Assembly (NCBI GenBank): GCA_030652255.1
Contig: JAUSAZ010000140.1
Coordinates: 1 to 64,000, forward strand
DNA: 64,000 bases
DNA from: Myxococcales bacterium
Lineage (GTDB): Bacteria; Myxococcota_A; Polyangia; Polyangiales; Ga0077539
Direction of reading: 5' to 3'
Shown here: positions 49,598-58,802 of the stretch, one piece after another
How the letters are laid out: every line of letters begins with the position of its first letter
Numbering within the stretch: the first letter of the stretch is position 1
Translations under genes and position numbers: made by a program
The notes under the pieces: generated by a model
The model's input: only the letters and a program-made list of their open reading frames with translations
What the model was told of the DNA's origin: nothing
Databases searched by the model: none

Positions 49598-52231
49598 ATG
49601 AGCAACACCACCCGCAGCTGGAAACTCGATGGGTACGGGCCGGACGCGAAGGCCGCCCTCGCTGGGGCGCAGAGCCTCGCCGACGAGCGAGCGCACGCCG
49701 AGGTCGAGACGCTACACCTCCTCTATCGGCTGCTCGACCGCGACCCGCTGGTGCAGCGCGCGTTCGAGCTCTCGGGGGTCGACCCGGGCGACCTGATGTT
49801 CGAGGTCGAGGCGGTGCTGCGGAAGATTCCGCAGGTGCCGGGTGCGGTGGCGTTCCTGTCGCCGCGGCTGCTGGGGCTCACCACGCGGGCGGAGTCCGAG
49901 GCGTCGCGGGACGCGAGCCCGGTGCGGGTGCGCCACCTGCTCATCGCGATCGTCAACGAGGTCACCGGGCTCACCGGGGCCGTGCTGCGGGCGCTCGACG
50001 TCGACGAGCCCAAGGTGCGCGCCGCGCTCAAGACCCTGCCCGACTCGATGGCGTCGACGGACGCCGTGGTGGGCCCGAGCGTGCCGACGCCGGGCGGGGG
50101 CGGCGGGTCGGGCGGCGGGGCCACGGGCGACGTGCTCGCCAAGTACACCCGCGACCTCATCGCCGAGGCCGCCAAGGACCGCTTCGACCCCATCGTCGGC
50201 CGCGACGTCGAGCTGCGGCGGCTGCTCCAGGTGATCGCGCGGAGGCAGAAGAACTCCCCCGTCCTCGTCGGCGAGGCGGGCGTCGGCAAGCGGGCCATCG
50301 TGTACGCGCTGGCGGCGCGGCTGGCGCGCGGTGACGTCCCGGCGCCGCTGCGCAAGAAGCGGCTGATGCAGCTCGACCTGGGGCTGCTGGTGGCGGGCGC
50401 GCGGCTGCGCGGCGAGATGGAAGACCGGCTGCGCGCGGTGCTGGCGGCGGCGAGCGCGCTCGACGGCGAGGTGATCCTCTTCGTCGACGAGCTGCACAAC
50501 CTGTTCAACAACCCGGGCGGCGGCGGCGGGCCGGCGGACCTGCTCAAGCCGGCGCTCGGACGCGGCGAGGTGCAGATCATCGGCACCACCACCCCGGGGG
50601 CCTTCAAGAAGACCTTCGAGGCCGACGCGGCGCTCTCGCGGCTCTTCGCGATGCTGGCCGTCGAGGCGCCGACGGAGGTGCAGGCCATCGCGATGTGCCG
50701 CGGCATCGTGGAGCGCTACGAGGTGCATCACGGCGTGCGCATCAACGACCCCGCGGTGGTGGCCGCGGTGAAGCTCGGCAAGCGCTACCTCGGCGGCCGC
50801 GAGCTGCCCGACTCGGCCATCGACCTCATCGACGAGGCCGCGGCGCAGTGCCGCCTCGCGCTCGACGCGGGCCCGCCGGAGCTCGACTCGCTCTCGCGGC
50901 TGCAGAGCGCGCTCGAGGCCCAGCACCGCTCGCTGGTGGACGAGGAGGACGGTCCCTCGGTGGAGGTGCGCAAGGTGGTCGAGGCCGAGCTCGCGGACAC
51001 GCGCGCGAAGCTGGAGGTGCTGCGCCCGAAGTGGGACCGGCAGCGCGACGTGATCGCGGCGATGCGGGCGGCGAAGGCGAAGATCCTGACGCTGCGGGCC
51101 GAGCGCGACAAGGCGGCGACGGCGGGCGACACGGCGGCGGCGTCGCGGCTGGCGACCAACGAGCTGCCCGCGGCGGAGAAGACCCTGGCGGAGGCGGAGG
51201 TGGCGCTCGCGAAGGAGGGCGAGCTGCTCTCCAAGCTGAGCGTAGACGAGCACGGCATCGCCGGGGTGGTGGAGCAGTGGACCGGCGTGCCGGTGAGCAA
51301 GATGCTCGCGAGCGAGACCGAGAAGCTGCTGGCCATGGAGGACCACATCCGAAGCCGGGTGGTGGGTCAGGACGAGGCGCTGCGGCTCATCGCCAAGGCC
51401 GTGCGCCGGGGGAGGGTAGGGCTGCGCGACCCGGGGCGCCCCATCGGGAGCTTCCTGTGCCTCGGGCCCACGGGCGTCGGGAAGACCGAGCTGGCCAAGG
51501 CGCTGGCGGAGTTCCTGTTCGACGACGAGGCGGCGATGGTGCGCCTCGACATGAGCGAGTTCATGGAGAAGGGCTCGGTGTGGCGGCTCATCGGCTCGCC
51601 CACGGGCTTCGTCGACAGCGAGTCGGGGGGCATGCTGACCGAGGCGATCCGTCGGCGACCCTTCTCGGTGGTGCTCTTCGACGAGGTGGAGAAGGCCCAC
51701 CCCGACACCTTCAACATCCTGCTCCAGGTGCTCGATGACGGACGGTTGAGCGACAACCGCGGTCAGCTCGCGAACTTCAGCGACACGGTCATCGTGATGA
51801 CCAGCAACATCGGGGCGCCGAGGATCCTCGAGGCGACCGAGGAGGGCACCTCGGACGAGGCGCTGCGCGAGGAGATCCAGGGGGAGCTGAAGAAGCACTT
51901 CCGGCCGGAGTTTCTCAACCGCATCGACGACGTGCTGATCTTCGACCGGCTGAGCAAGGTGGCCCTGCGCGGCATCGTCGACATCCAGCTGAAGCGCCTG
52001 GCGAGGCTGTTGAAGGAGAACCAGATCGGCCTGGAGGTGACCAACCCCGCGCGCGACCTCCTGACCGACCTCGGCTACGACCCGGCCTACGGGGCGCGGC
52101 CCCTGAAGCGGGTGATCCTGAAGCAGCTGCAAGACCCGCTGGCCGAGGAGCTGCTGCGCGGCGGCTACAAGCCCAGGGACACGGTGCGGGTGGACGTCGG
52201 CGACGCGGGCTTCTCCTTCACGAAGGTGTAG
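49598..52231 (+). CDS. ClpV/ClpB-like AAA+ ATPase (probable TssH)
   Basis: An 877-residue Hsp100 protein with an N-domain, two AAA+ modules and a coiled middle segment (about 435-550). In T6SS clusters such proteins (TssH/ClpV) recycle contracted TssBC sheath. Module 2 is canonical: Walker A GPTGVGKT (623-630), Walker B VVLFDEVEKAHPD, and the sensor block MTSNIGAPRIL. Module 1 is degenerate: Walker A reads GEAGVGKR (225-232; Arg for Thr), the pore loop reads ARLRGEMEDRL where Tyr-Arg-Gly-Glu is usual, and the arginine-finger region reads LSRLF instead of a paired Arg-Arg. It could instead be a stand-alone disaggregase. It sits 5.4 kb beyond tssC. Confidence 0.85.
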   Translation: MSNTTRSWKLDGYGPDAKAALAGAQSLADERAHAEVETLHLLYRLLDRDPLVQRAFELSGVDPGDLMFEVEAVLRKIPQVPGAVAFLSPRLLGLTTRAESEASRDASPVRVRHLLIAIVNEVTGLTGAVLRALDVDEPKVRAALKTLPDSMASTDAVVGPSVPTPGGGGGSGGGATGDVLAKYTRDLIAEAAKDRFDPIVGRDVELRRLLQVIARRQKNSPVLVGEAGVGKRAIVYALAARLARGDVPAPLRKKRLMQLDLGLLVAGARLRGEMEDRLRAVLAAASALDGEVILFVDELHNLFNNPGGGGGPADLLKPALGRGEVQIIGTTTPGAFKKTFEADAALSRLFAMLAVEAPTEVQAIAMCRGIVERYEVHHGVRINDPAVVAAVKLGKRYLGGRELPDSAIDLIDEAAAQCRLALDAGPPELDSLSRLQSALEAQHRSLVDEEDGPSVEVRKVVEAELADTRAKLEVLRPKWDRQRDVIAAMRAAKAKILTLRAERDKAATAGDTAAASRLATNELPAAEKTLAEAEVALAKEGELLSKLSVDEHGIAGVVEQWTGVPVSKMLASETEKLLAMEDHIRSRVVGQDEALRLIAKAVRRGRVGLRDPGRPIGSFLCLGPTGVGKTELAKALAEFLFDDEAAMVRLDMSEFMEKGSVWRLIGSPTGFVDSESGGMLTEAIRRRPFSVVLFDEVEKAHPDTFNILLQVLDDGRLSDNRGQLANFSDTVIVMTSNIGAPRILEATEEGTSDEALREEIQGELKKHFRPEFLNRIDDVLIFDRLSKVALRGIVDIQLKRLARLLKENQIGLEVTNPARDLLTDLGYDPAYGARPLKRVILKQLQDPLAEELLRGGYKPRDTVRVDVGDAGFSFTKV

Positions 52232-52256
52232 CGAGAGGGGGCGTGGGCCTGCGTGG

Positions 52257-52664
52257 TCAGGCGCCCCGCAGCCACGCCGCGAGGGCGGGTGCGTCGAGCG
52301 TGGCGAGCGCGTGGCCTACGTCGACGGGGCCGTCCGTGTCGAGGCGCCGCACGAGAGCGTCGCGCTCGGCGTCGGTGATCGCGCGGGAGAGGGTGAGCTC
52401 GGTGACGCGCACCAGCGCGGGGAGCAGGGCGTGGGTGGCCCGTTGCTGACCCTCCTGCTGGCCCTCCATCCGCCCCTCCATCCGCCCCTCCTCCAGGCCC
52501 AGGGCATGCTGGGTACGCAGGTACTCTTCGGCTTCCGTGAGATCGAGCATGACCGCCTCCGTGAGAGCGACGCCGCGACGCCGCGCGGCGAGAAGCAACT
52601 GTACCACCGTCGTGTAGAGCTTTTTGCCGCGCGGCACCTGACCGTAGCGCTCGCGCAGTGAGCG
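52257..52664 (-). pseudogene. C-terminal remnant of an Rpn-type nuclease (PD-(D/E)xK transposase-like) gene
   Basis: The minus strand encodes about 130 residues with the look of the C-terminus of Rpn-family recombination-promoting nucleases: GQVPRGKKLYTTVVQLLLAAR, LTEAEEYLRTQHALGLEEG, and the E-G-R/Q-M-E-G repeat (EGRMEGRMEGQQEGQQ) before a helical end. The nuclease core with its catalytic Asp/Glu/Lys is missing. Upstream (52665-52865) the same frame is Arg-rich, unlike the family, and overlaps the AgmX-like gene on the other strand. A truncated leftover of a mobile-type nuclease is the likeliest reading. Confidence 0.6.
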
Positions 52665-52710
52665 GAGCGCCGGCGGGGGTGGCGGTCTCCGTGCAACGCC
52701 TTCCCGGTGG

Positions 52711-52716
52711 TAGCTT
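52711..52716 (+). promoter_or_regulatory. -10 box of the AgmX-like gene
   Basis: TAGCTT, in GGTGGTAGCTT, ends 10 nt before ATG 52727, consistent with a very short or absent leader. Confidence 0.4.
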
Positions 52717-52726
52717 GCGCGCGACC

Positions 52727-53308
52727 ATGAGGATGAAGCCACTGCCGCGCGGAGCGTCGCTCCGCGTCGCTGCGACGGTGCTGTTGGGGATCGCCGGGTG
52801 TGGGGTCGCGCACGCACAACCGCGACGGGACGCGGGGACACGGCGTGATGCTGGCGTGACGGCAAGGACGGACGCGGGCGTGGCGACGGCGCGACGCGAC
52901 GCGGGCGTAGCGACGGTGCGGCGAGACGCGGGCGTGGCGACGGCGCGACGGGACGCGGGCGTAGCGACGGCGCGACGGGACGCAGGCGTCGACGTGCCGG
53001 TGCTGCCGGCGACGCATGGGCGCATCGAGCCCCGCGCGGCGCAGCAGGTGCTGGCGACGCGCGCGACCGAGGTGCGCAGGTGCTACGAGCAGGCGCTCGC
53101 GAGGGACGCGACGCTCCAGGGTGAGCTGACGGTGCGGCTGCGGGTGGAGCCCGACGGGCGGGTGTCGCAGACGGCGCTCAGCGGCGACGACGCGCTGCGC
53201 GGGGCGGGGCGGTGCATGGAGCAGGCGCTGCGGGGGCTGGTATTTCCGGCGCCGACGGGTGGCGCTGCGACGGTGACGGTGCCGTACGTGTTTCGCGCAG
53301 GGGAGTGA
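52727..53308 (+). CDS. Lipoprotein with AgmX/PglI-type C-terminal domain
   Basis: A 193-residue exported protein. The signal peptide (SLRVAATVLLGIAGCGVAHA) can be read as a lipoprotein signal at IAGC or as a type I cleavage after AHA. Six D-A-G-V units, four of them in a 27-nt tandem repeat (RRDAGVATA), form a linker. The C-terminal domain fits the AgmX/PglI pattern found in myxobacterial gliding-motility and related envelope proteins: EVRRCYEQALARDATLQGELTVRLRVEPDGRVSQ, then RCMEQALRGLVFPAPTGGAATVTVPYVF. The track start at 52658 precedes the true start; ATG 52727 begins the signal peptide. Confidence 0.8.
   Translation: MRMKPLPRGASLRVAATVLLGIAGCGVAHAQPRRDAGTRRDAGVTARTDAGVATARRDAGVATVRRDAGVATARRDAGVATARRDAGVDVPVLPATHGRIEPRAAQQVLATRATEVRRCYEQALARDATLQGELTVRLRVEPDGRVSQTALSGDDALRGAGRCMEQALRGLVFPAPTGGAATVTVPYVFRAGE
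52871..52978 (+). repeat. 27-nt tandem repeat in the AgmX-like gene
   Basis: Four consecutive 27-nt units beginning GACGCGGGCG, with a diverged partial unit at each end. They encode the 9-residue repeat D-A-G-V-A-T-A-R-R. Units differ at a few positions only, as expected for a linker that can change length by slippage or unequal exchange. Confidence 0.8.
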
Positions 53309-53581
53309 GCGCGAACCCTCGTATCCCCAGCGAGGCGCCCACGCCACGCGCGACGTGAGCACGCCACGCCCGCTCGCCGCGCCACACTCCCCCGCGCGTC
53401 GCGATGCGCGCCATCCGCTGCGATTCACGGACTCCGCGTGTCGTGGCCCGCGCCGTGCGTAGGGACCTCTGCAGACCGCGCCGGGTGGCCGGCAGGCGCC
53501 GCATCACAGCGCCGCCACGCCGCCCGAGCGCCCGGTCTCGCGAAGTCGCTCGCTCTCTCCCCGATGCGAAAGGTCACTGCC

Positions 53582-53974
53582 ATGAAGCACTCCCTCCACA
53601 CGCTCGTCGCCGCGCTCCTCCTCGGCTCCCTCACCGGCTGCGGATCGCTGATGCTCCCGCCCGGCTACGTGGCCGCCAACGGTCACCCCGGCGCGGTCCA
53701 CGCCAACGCGGGCGCTGGCCTCTCGGGCGGCGCGTCGATGGGTCCGGACGAGGCGGCGCCGGAGAGCAACAACTGCATCACCGCGACGGCGTGCAACTAC
53801 GACTCGGACTGCCCCAACGGCGGTCACTGCAGCGGCTCGATGCGCCGCTGCTTCGACCCCGAGCCCGTCGCGTCGCGGCTGCTGACCTGCCACCTCAACA
53901 CCTGCCTCTGGGACACCGAGTGCCCTGCCGAGTGGTCGTGCAACAGCGCCACCCGCCACTGCCAGCTCCGCTGA
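53582..53974 (+). CDS. Small Cys-rich lipoprotein
   Basis: A 130-residue lipoprotein (MKHSLHTLVAALLLGSLTGC, lipidation at Cys20). The mature part has ten Cys in an ordered pattern (CITATACNYDSDCPNGGHCSGSMRRCFDPE..., CHLNTCLWDTECPAEWSCNSATRHC), suggesting four or five disulfides in two similar halves. The half-motif D-x-x-CPNGGHC / E-x-CPAEWSC resembles short EGF-like or DSL-like Cys modules. Function is unknown. The track ORF begins 48 codons earlier; the lipoprotein signal fixes ATG 53582. Confidence 0.75.
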   Translation: MKHSLHTLVAALLLGSLTGCGSLMLPPGYVAANGHPGAVHANAGAGLSGGASMGPDEAAPESNNCITATACNYDSDCPNGGHCSGSMRRCFDPEPVASRLLTCHLNTCLWDTECPAEWSCNSATRHCQLR

Positions 53975-54074
53975 GGCGCCGCCACCGCCGACCTGGCGCC
54001 TGCGCCGCGCCCCCTCCGTGACCCGCCCACTCCCATGCGCGCCCCGCCTTGCGGTATGAGCCTCCGCACCGCCC

Positions 54075-55955
54075 ATGAACGCCCGCTGGACCACCCTCGC
54101 GCTCACCGCCGCGCTCGCCGCCCTCGGCTGCGCGTCGGAGATCACCGCCGTCCCCCGCGCCGACGCCGCCGCGTCCGACATCGCTGCGCCCGATGTCACC
54201 GCTGCGCCCGATGTCATCGACGCACCCGACGCGCCCGATGTCGTCGACGCGCCCGACGTGCCCGTGGACGTGCCCGCCCCGCGCGACCTGCCCCCCGACG
54301 ACGTCGACCAGGCCTGCCCCAACAACGCCACCGACCGCTGCCTCTCCTTCCCGCCGGGTCCCTGCAGCGACCTCTCCGACGGCCGCGAGCGGGTCGTCTC
54401 CTTCGCGGGCTTCAACCAGGACCACGCCCCGAGCTGCGCGGGCGCCATGACCTCCGCGGGCCCCGACGCCGTGCTCCCGCTCATCATCACGCAGACCAGC
54501 GACGTGAACATCGCCGCCGCCCCGGGTCCCAGCGACGCCGTCGTGGTCGCGCTCCACGCCGCCGACCAGTGCGGCGACGCGCGCCAGGAGATCCTCTGCG
54601 TCAACGGCAGCAACGCCATCGGGGCCATCGCCACGGCGCGCGCCAGCTCGCTCCCGCCGGGGCGCTACACCATCACCGTGGCCACCGCGCGGGGCCTCGA
54701 CGTGCGGCTCCAGACGCAGGTCACCGCCGCGCGCCCGCGCCTCCCCGGCGACCTCTGCCCGGGCATCCCGGTGACCGCCGATGGTCCCGCGGTGAGCGTC
54801 GACACCAGCCGCTTCGCCACCTACTCCGACTACGGCACCACCTGCGGGTACTTCTCGACCCGCGCCCTCGGCTGGGCCGACGCGGTCTTCAGCTACACGC
54901 TCACCGAGGCACGCGACGTGCGCATCGACGTCGAGGGCAGCGCCGAGGAGGAGCTCTACCTCGAGGTGTCGCCCGTGTGTGGCTCGACCTCGCAGGCCGT
55001 CCCCGGCTGCGACTCCGGGATCCCCGTCGGCCGCACGCTCCGCAACCAGCGCCCGGGCACCTACTACTTCACCGTCGAGCACCATTTCGAGGTGCGCCCC
55101 GCCCACACCCTCACGGCCCGCGTCACCACCTCCGCCCCGACGCTCCCCGGTCCGAGCTCGCGCTGCCCCGGTGAGCCCATCGCCGCCGAGGCCGGGACCA
55201 GCTCCGCCGACGTCGACGTGCTCACCCCGGGCCCCACCCTCGCGTGCCTCCCCCGGCAGCGCGCGAGCGCCTTCTGGACCCTCACCGCCCCCGGCGGCGA
55301 CGGCGACCTCCTGCTCAACGTGGCGAGCTCGGCCCTGCGCGGCGACGCGGCGCTGCAGGTGCGCGACGCCTGCGAGGGTGAGCCCGGCTTCGGGTGCGTG
55401 GGCCCCGAAGACCGCACCGCGCGCTCGGTCTGGACGCGCCTCCAGGGCATCGAGGCGGGTCGTCGGCTGGTGGTGCACGGCGCCACCAACGCCTCGGGCG
55501 GCGCCCTGACGGCGCGGTGGTTCCGGGTGCCCGCGGCGACGCCGACGGAGGTGACCGGCAACGTGACCTGCGCGGCCGTGGCGCGCATCCCCCCGGAGGG
55601 CGGGGTGTTCACCGGCAGCACCGCGGACGCCACCGCCGTGGCGACGCCCCCGTGCGCGACGACCATGTCCGGCTGCGCGGGCGCGCGCGGCGTGCTCTAC
55701 CGCCTCGACCTCCCGGCGCGGCGTCGCGTGGTGGCCATCGAGCGCAGCGGCGACTTCGACACCCTGCTCTCCCTCAGCGGCGGAATGAACTGCCCCGGGC
55801 GCAGCTTCGGGGCGATCTGCAACGACGACTGGTACAGCACCGACTCGCAGGTGGAGGGCGTGCTCGAGCCCGGCACCTACTGGATCTTCGTGGGCGGCTG
55901 CGGCGCCACGCAGACCGGGCGCTACACCCTCGAGGTGTCGGTGCTCCCGCCGTAG
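54075..55955 (+). CDS. Large lipoprotein with pre-peptidase (PPC)-like beta domains
   Basis: A 626-residue lipoprotein (lipobox LAALGC). A D-V/D-A-P linker (APDVIDAPDAPDVVDAPDVPVDVP) is followed by about four related beta-sandwich domains of roughly 120 residues. Each has a strand such as LPPGRYTITVATARGLDV, RPGTYYFTVEHHFEV or LEPGTYWIFVGGCGATQTGRYTLEV. The pattern G-T-Y-x-(I/F)-x-V resembles bacterial pre-peptidase C-terminal domains, usually found on secreted enzymes. No catalytic domain is present, so this is probably a surface or adhesive protein. Confidence 0.75.
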   Translation: MNARWTTLALTAALAALGCASEITAVPRADAAASDIAAPDVTAAPDVIDAPDAPDVVDAPDVPVDVPAPRDLPPDDVDQACPNNATDRCLSFPPGPCSDLSDGRERVVSFAGFNQDHAPSCAGAMTSAGPDAVLPLIITQTSDVNIAAAPGPSDAVVVALHAADQCGDARQEILCVNGSNAIGAIATARASSLPPGRYTITVATARGLDVRLQTQVTAARPRLPGDLCPGIPVTADGPAVSVDTSRFATYSDYGTTCGYFSTRALGWADAVFSYTLTEARDVRIDVEGSAEEELYLEVSPVCGSTSQAVPGCDSGIPVGRTLRNQRPGTYYFTVEHHFEVRPAHTLTARVTTSAPTLPGPSSRCPGEPIAAEAGTSSADVDVLTPGPTLACLPRQRASAFWTLTAPGGDGDLLLNVASSALRGDAALQVRDACEGEPGFGCVGPEDRTARSVWTRLQGIEAGRRLVVHGATNASGGALTARWFRVPAATPTEVTGNVTCAAVARIPPEGGVFTGSTADATAVATPPCATTMSGCAGARGVLYRLDLPARRRVVAIERSGDFDTLLSLSGGMNCPGRSFGAICNDDWYSTDSQVEGVLEPGTYWIFVGGCGATQTGRYTLEVSVLPP

Positions 55956-55962
55956 TCCGGCG

Positions 55963-57342
55963 CTACGGGCACCCGTCGTCCGCGGTGCCGTCGCAGTCCT
56001 CGTCGAGGCCGTTGCCGCAGCGCTCCATCGCTGGGCCGACCTCGCCCGTGCAGGCGCCCCACGCGCCCGCGGCGCACACCTGCCGCCCCGCCCGGCAGGT
56101 GCCGCGCATGTCGACCGGCGCGGGCGTCCATCGGAGGCCGCTGCCGGACAGCATCGGGCGGGCCATGTTGAAGCTCACCAGGTCGGTGGACGCGGCGCTC
56201 TCGTCGCCCTGGATGCCCACCGTGGCGCCCGACCCCAGCGTGCGCTCGGGGTCGCCCTCCAGCCGGCCGTAGAGCACCTCGATGACGTGGCTGCCCTCCT
56301 CGAGCACCACCTCGAAGCTCAGGTGCGACTCGTTGGTCGCCGGGAAGAACCGCGCGTCGTGCCACTCGATGACGAAGACCCGCGAGGGCGCCCGCCCGAC
56401 GGTGGCGGTGCAGATGCCGTCGCGCATGGCGAGGTCGTCCCAGAACGCGAACACCGACGAGGTCGCCCGCGCCGCGGGGAGCGTGGTGTTGTTGAAGCTC
56501 CAGGTGGCGGCCGCGAAGCCCACCACCCCGTTGGCCGTGAAGGTCACCGCCGTCGCCGGCCGGCCGAAGGCCTGGAACGCGAAGGGCAGCGCCTCGGTGG
56601 CCATCCCGTCGTCGGCGCCCGCGAGGTAGGTGCGGTGCCCCTCGACCGCGCACGCGTCGATGTACATCCGCGCGGCGGGCATCGGGTTCATCGAGGGGGC
56701 CCGGGTGTAGCGCCCCGGGGTCGACCACGAGAGGTCGCCGCACTGCTGCGTGACGCCGTCGTCGACCATGCCGTCGCAGTCGTCGTCGAGGCCGTTGCAG
56801 GTCTCCACGGAGGGCACCACCTCGGAGGCGCAGGGCCCCCACGCGCCCATCAGGCAGGCCTGCGTGCCCGCGCGGCAGACGCCCACCCCCGCGGCGCTCG
56901 CCGGGCCGGTGTAGCACCCGCGCGGCGCGATCTCGTCGACCATGCCGTTGCAGTCGTCGTCGAGTCCGTTGCAGGTCTCGGGCGACGGCGCGCCCGGGCC
57001 GACGCCGCACACGGTGATGCCCAGGTCGGCGCGGCAGGCGTAGGCGCCCGCGCGCTGGCACCCGCCGACGCCCACGGAGCACGGCGTGCCCACGGGTGGG
57101 CTCGCGCCCTCGCAGCCTACCGATCCGAGGTCGCGGGGGACGCTCGCATCCACCGCGGGCGACCCCGCGTCGACGCCGACCCCGAGGTCGAGCGCGACGG
57201 AGACGTCGACCCCGGGCACCGGGACGTCGACCGGGGCGACCGCGGCGTCGTCGCGCCGGGCCTCCCCGATGGTCACGCTGCTGCCACACCCCGCGAGCGC
57301 GAGCGCGCCGCCCAGCCACCACCGTCGACGTGTCGTTCGCAT
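55963..57342 (-). CDS. Lipoprotein with MopE-type repeats
   Basis: A 459-residue lipoprotein (MRTTRRRWWLGGALALAGC). After a D-V-P style linker come MopE-type metal-binding repeats, PETCNGLDDDCNGMVDE and VETCNGLDDDCDGMVDDG, and the protein closes with ERCGNGLDEDCDGTADDGC. The Asp-rich loops suggest calcium binding. The central 200 residues hold a beta-sandwich with FVIEWHDARFF and EEGSHVIEVLYG, reminiscent of fibrinogen- or nidogen-like extracellular domains. It is convergent with the preceding lipoprotein gene, 7 nt apart. Confidence 0.82.
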   Translation of the reverse strand: MRTTRRRWWLGGALALAGCGSSVTIGEARRDDAAVAPVDVPVPGVDVSVALDLGVGVDAGSPAVDASVPRDLGSVGCEGASPPVGTPCSVGVGGCQRAGAYACRADLGITVCGVGPGAPSPETCNGLDDDCNGMVDEIAPRGCYTGPASAAGVGVCRAGTQACLMGAWGPCASEVVPSVETCNGLDDDCDGMVDDGVTQQCGDLSWSTPGRYTRAPSMNPMPAARMYIDACAVEGHRTYLAGADDGMATEALPFAFQAFGRPATAVTFTANGVVGFAAATWSFNNTTLPAARATSSVFAFWDDLAMRDGICTATVGRAPSRVFVIEWHDARFFPATNESHLSFEVVLEEGSHVIEVLYGRLEGDPERTLGSGATVGIQGDESAASTDLVSFNMARPMLSGSGLRWTPAPVDMRGTCRAGRQVCAAGAWGACTGEVGPAMERCGNGLDEDCDGTADDGCP

Positions 57343-57376
57343 CCGGCGCGTGGGTGGGGACACGCCCGCCGGGGCG

Positions 57377-58174
57377 TCATCGATTCTCGGGGTCGGCGAT
57401 GTTTTCACGCAGCGCCCGCACCGCCGGGGCCACCGTGCTCGCCGGGTTCGCCCGCAGGAACACGTCGGCCCGCGCCCGCGCCTCGTCGCCCCGGCCCATG
57501 CGCCGCAGCGCCTCGATGGCGTAGCGGGCGCGCTCGTGGGCCAGCACGCCGGCTCCGTCGAGGCGCCGGTCGAGGGCGTCGAGGGCGTCGAGGGCCGCCG
57601 CGGGGTCGCGGTCGAGCATCGCGCGCGCCGAGCTGAAGGCCGCGAGCTCACCCTCGGCGCCGAGCGCTGCGGGCGCGGCGACGGGCGCAGGCGTGCGCGG
57701 GGCGACGGGCGCCCGACGGACGATCACGCGACGGGCGGGCGCGACGGCGGCGGCGGGCGCGACGGGGCGCTCGACGGGGCGCTCGACGGGCGGCGGCGGG
57801 AGGGCGCTCGTCGGGGCCTGCGTGGCGGGCGCGGGCGCGGTCGTGCGGGCCATGGGCGCGGCGACGTGGGCGGGACGGGGCGCGGGCGCCGGGGCGCGGT
57901 GCACCACCAGCGAGGCCGCGGTCATCAGGGCGGCGACGACCGAGGCCTTCGCCCCGGTGAGGGCGAGCGCGCCGCCGGACGCAGCGGCCCCCTTCGCGGC
58001 GGTGGCGCCCGCGGCGGCCGAGGCGGTGCCCGCGCCCGCGGTGGAGGCGCGCACGGCCTCCCACACCCGGAGTCGCGCGGCGGGGTCGGGACCGCCCGCG
58101 GCGCGCAGCAGGTCGCGGGCGCCGGGCGGGGCGTCGGCGGCGCCGTCCAGCCAGCGGCGGGGCGCGCGGCTCAT
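57377..58174 (-). CDS. Membrane protein of the ECF sigma operon, possible anti-sigma-like factor
   Basis: A 265-residue protein with an N-terminal cytoplasmic segment (MSRAPRRWLDGAADAPPGARDLLRAAGG), one probable membrane helix (SVVAALMTAASLVVH), a Pro/Ala-rich periplasmic spacer and a C-terminal tetratricopeptide-like pair of helices (LAAFSSARAMLDRDPAAALDALDALDRRL). Its ATG overlaps the sigma factor stop codon (ATGA), the usual arrangement for anti-sigma factors. No zinc anti-sigma motif (HxxxCxxC) is present, so the role is inferred from position and topology alone. Confidence 0.6.
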   Translation of the reverse strand: MSRAPRRWLDGAADAPPGARDLLRAAGGPDPAARLRVWEAVRASTAGAGTASAAAGATAAKGAAASGGALALTGAKASVVAALMTAASLVVHRAPAPAPRPAHVAAPMARTTAPAPATQAPTSALPPPPVERPVERPVAPAAAVAPARRVIVRRAPVAPRTPAPVAAPAALGAEGELAAFSSARAMLDRDPAAALDALDALDRRLDGAGVLAHERARYAIEALRRMGRGDEARARADVFLRANPASTVAPAVRALRENIADPENR

Positions 58175-58764
58175 CGAGCCTCCCGGGCGTGCACGCGGGC
58201 GAGGGCCTTCTCGAAGTGACGCCGCGCGAGGCGCAGGCGGGAGTGCACGGTGTTGAGCGGACAGCCCACCAGGGCGGCGATGTCGTCCGCCGCGACGCCG
58301 TCGAGCTCGAAGAGGGCGAACACCACCCGCTGCTCGTCGGGCATGCCGTCGAGGATCCACGCGAGCGTCGCGCGGGCCTGCGCCTCGGCGGCCTGGGTGT
58401 CGGGCGACTGCTCGGGCCGCGGCGCGGGCTCTGGCGGGGCGGCGGTGATCTGCTCGCGGCGGATGTGCGCGCGGCGGCGCCAGTCGCTCGCGACGCGCGC
58501 GGCGATGCCCCACAGCCAGGTGGTGAGCGATGAGCGCCCCTCGAAGCCCGCGAGCTTGCGGTGCACCACCAGGAAGACCTCGTGGGTCTGGTCTTCCAGG
58601 TCGGCCTCGCGCACCCCGTGGGCGCGGAGCGCGCGCCACACGAAGCCCCAGTGGGCCTCGTAGATTTCCCGGAGGGTCCATGGCTGGGCGTCGGCGCGCG
58701 CCTCCGCGGGGTCGAGGTCGACGACCTCGCCGGGGCGCAGGAGTGCGGTCAGCGTGGAGGCCAT
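58171..58764 (-). CDS. ECF-type RNA polymerase sigma factor
   Basis: A 197-residue extracytoplasmic-function sigma-70 factor that directs RNA polymerase to specific promoters. Region 2 is visible as IYEAHWGFVWRALRAHGVREADLEDQTHEVFLVVHRKLAGFEGRSSLTTWLWGIAARVASD, and region 4 as LDGMPDEQRVVFALFELDGVAADDIAALVGCPLNTVHSRLRLARR. The start is ATG 58764, or ATG 58788 (MPPPTPFAMAST). It sits between an outer-membrane-like protein gene and a membrane protein gene with overlapping stop and start, so the three probably form one envelope-response operon. Confidence 0.9.
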   Translation of the reverse strand: MASTLTALLRPGEVVDLDPAEARADAQPWTLREIYEAHWGFVWRALRAHGVREADLEDQTHEVFLVVHRKLAGFEGRSSLTTWLWGIAARVASDWRRRAHIRREQITAAPPEPAPRPEQSPDTQAAEAQARATLAWILDGMPDEQRVVFALFELDGVAADDIAALVGCPLNTVHSRLRLARRHFEKALARVHAREAR

Positions 58765-58802
58765 CGCGAAGGGGGTGGGTGGGGGCATGGCCCCGGCGGC
58801 CG

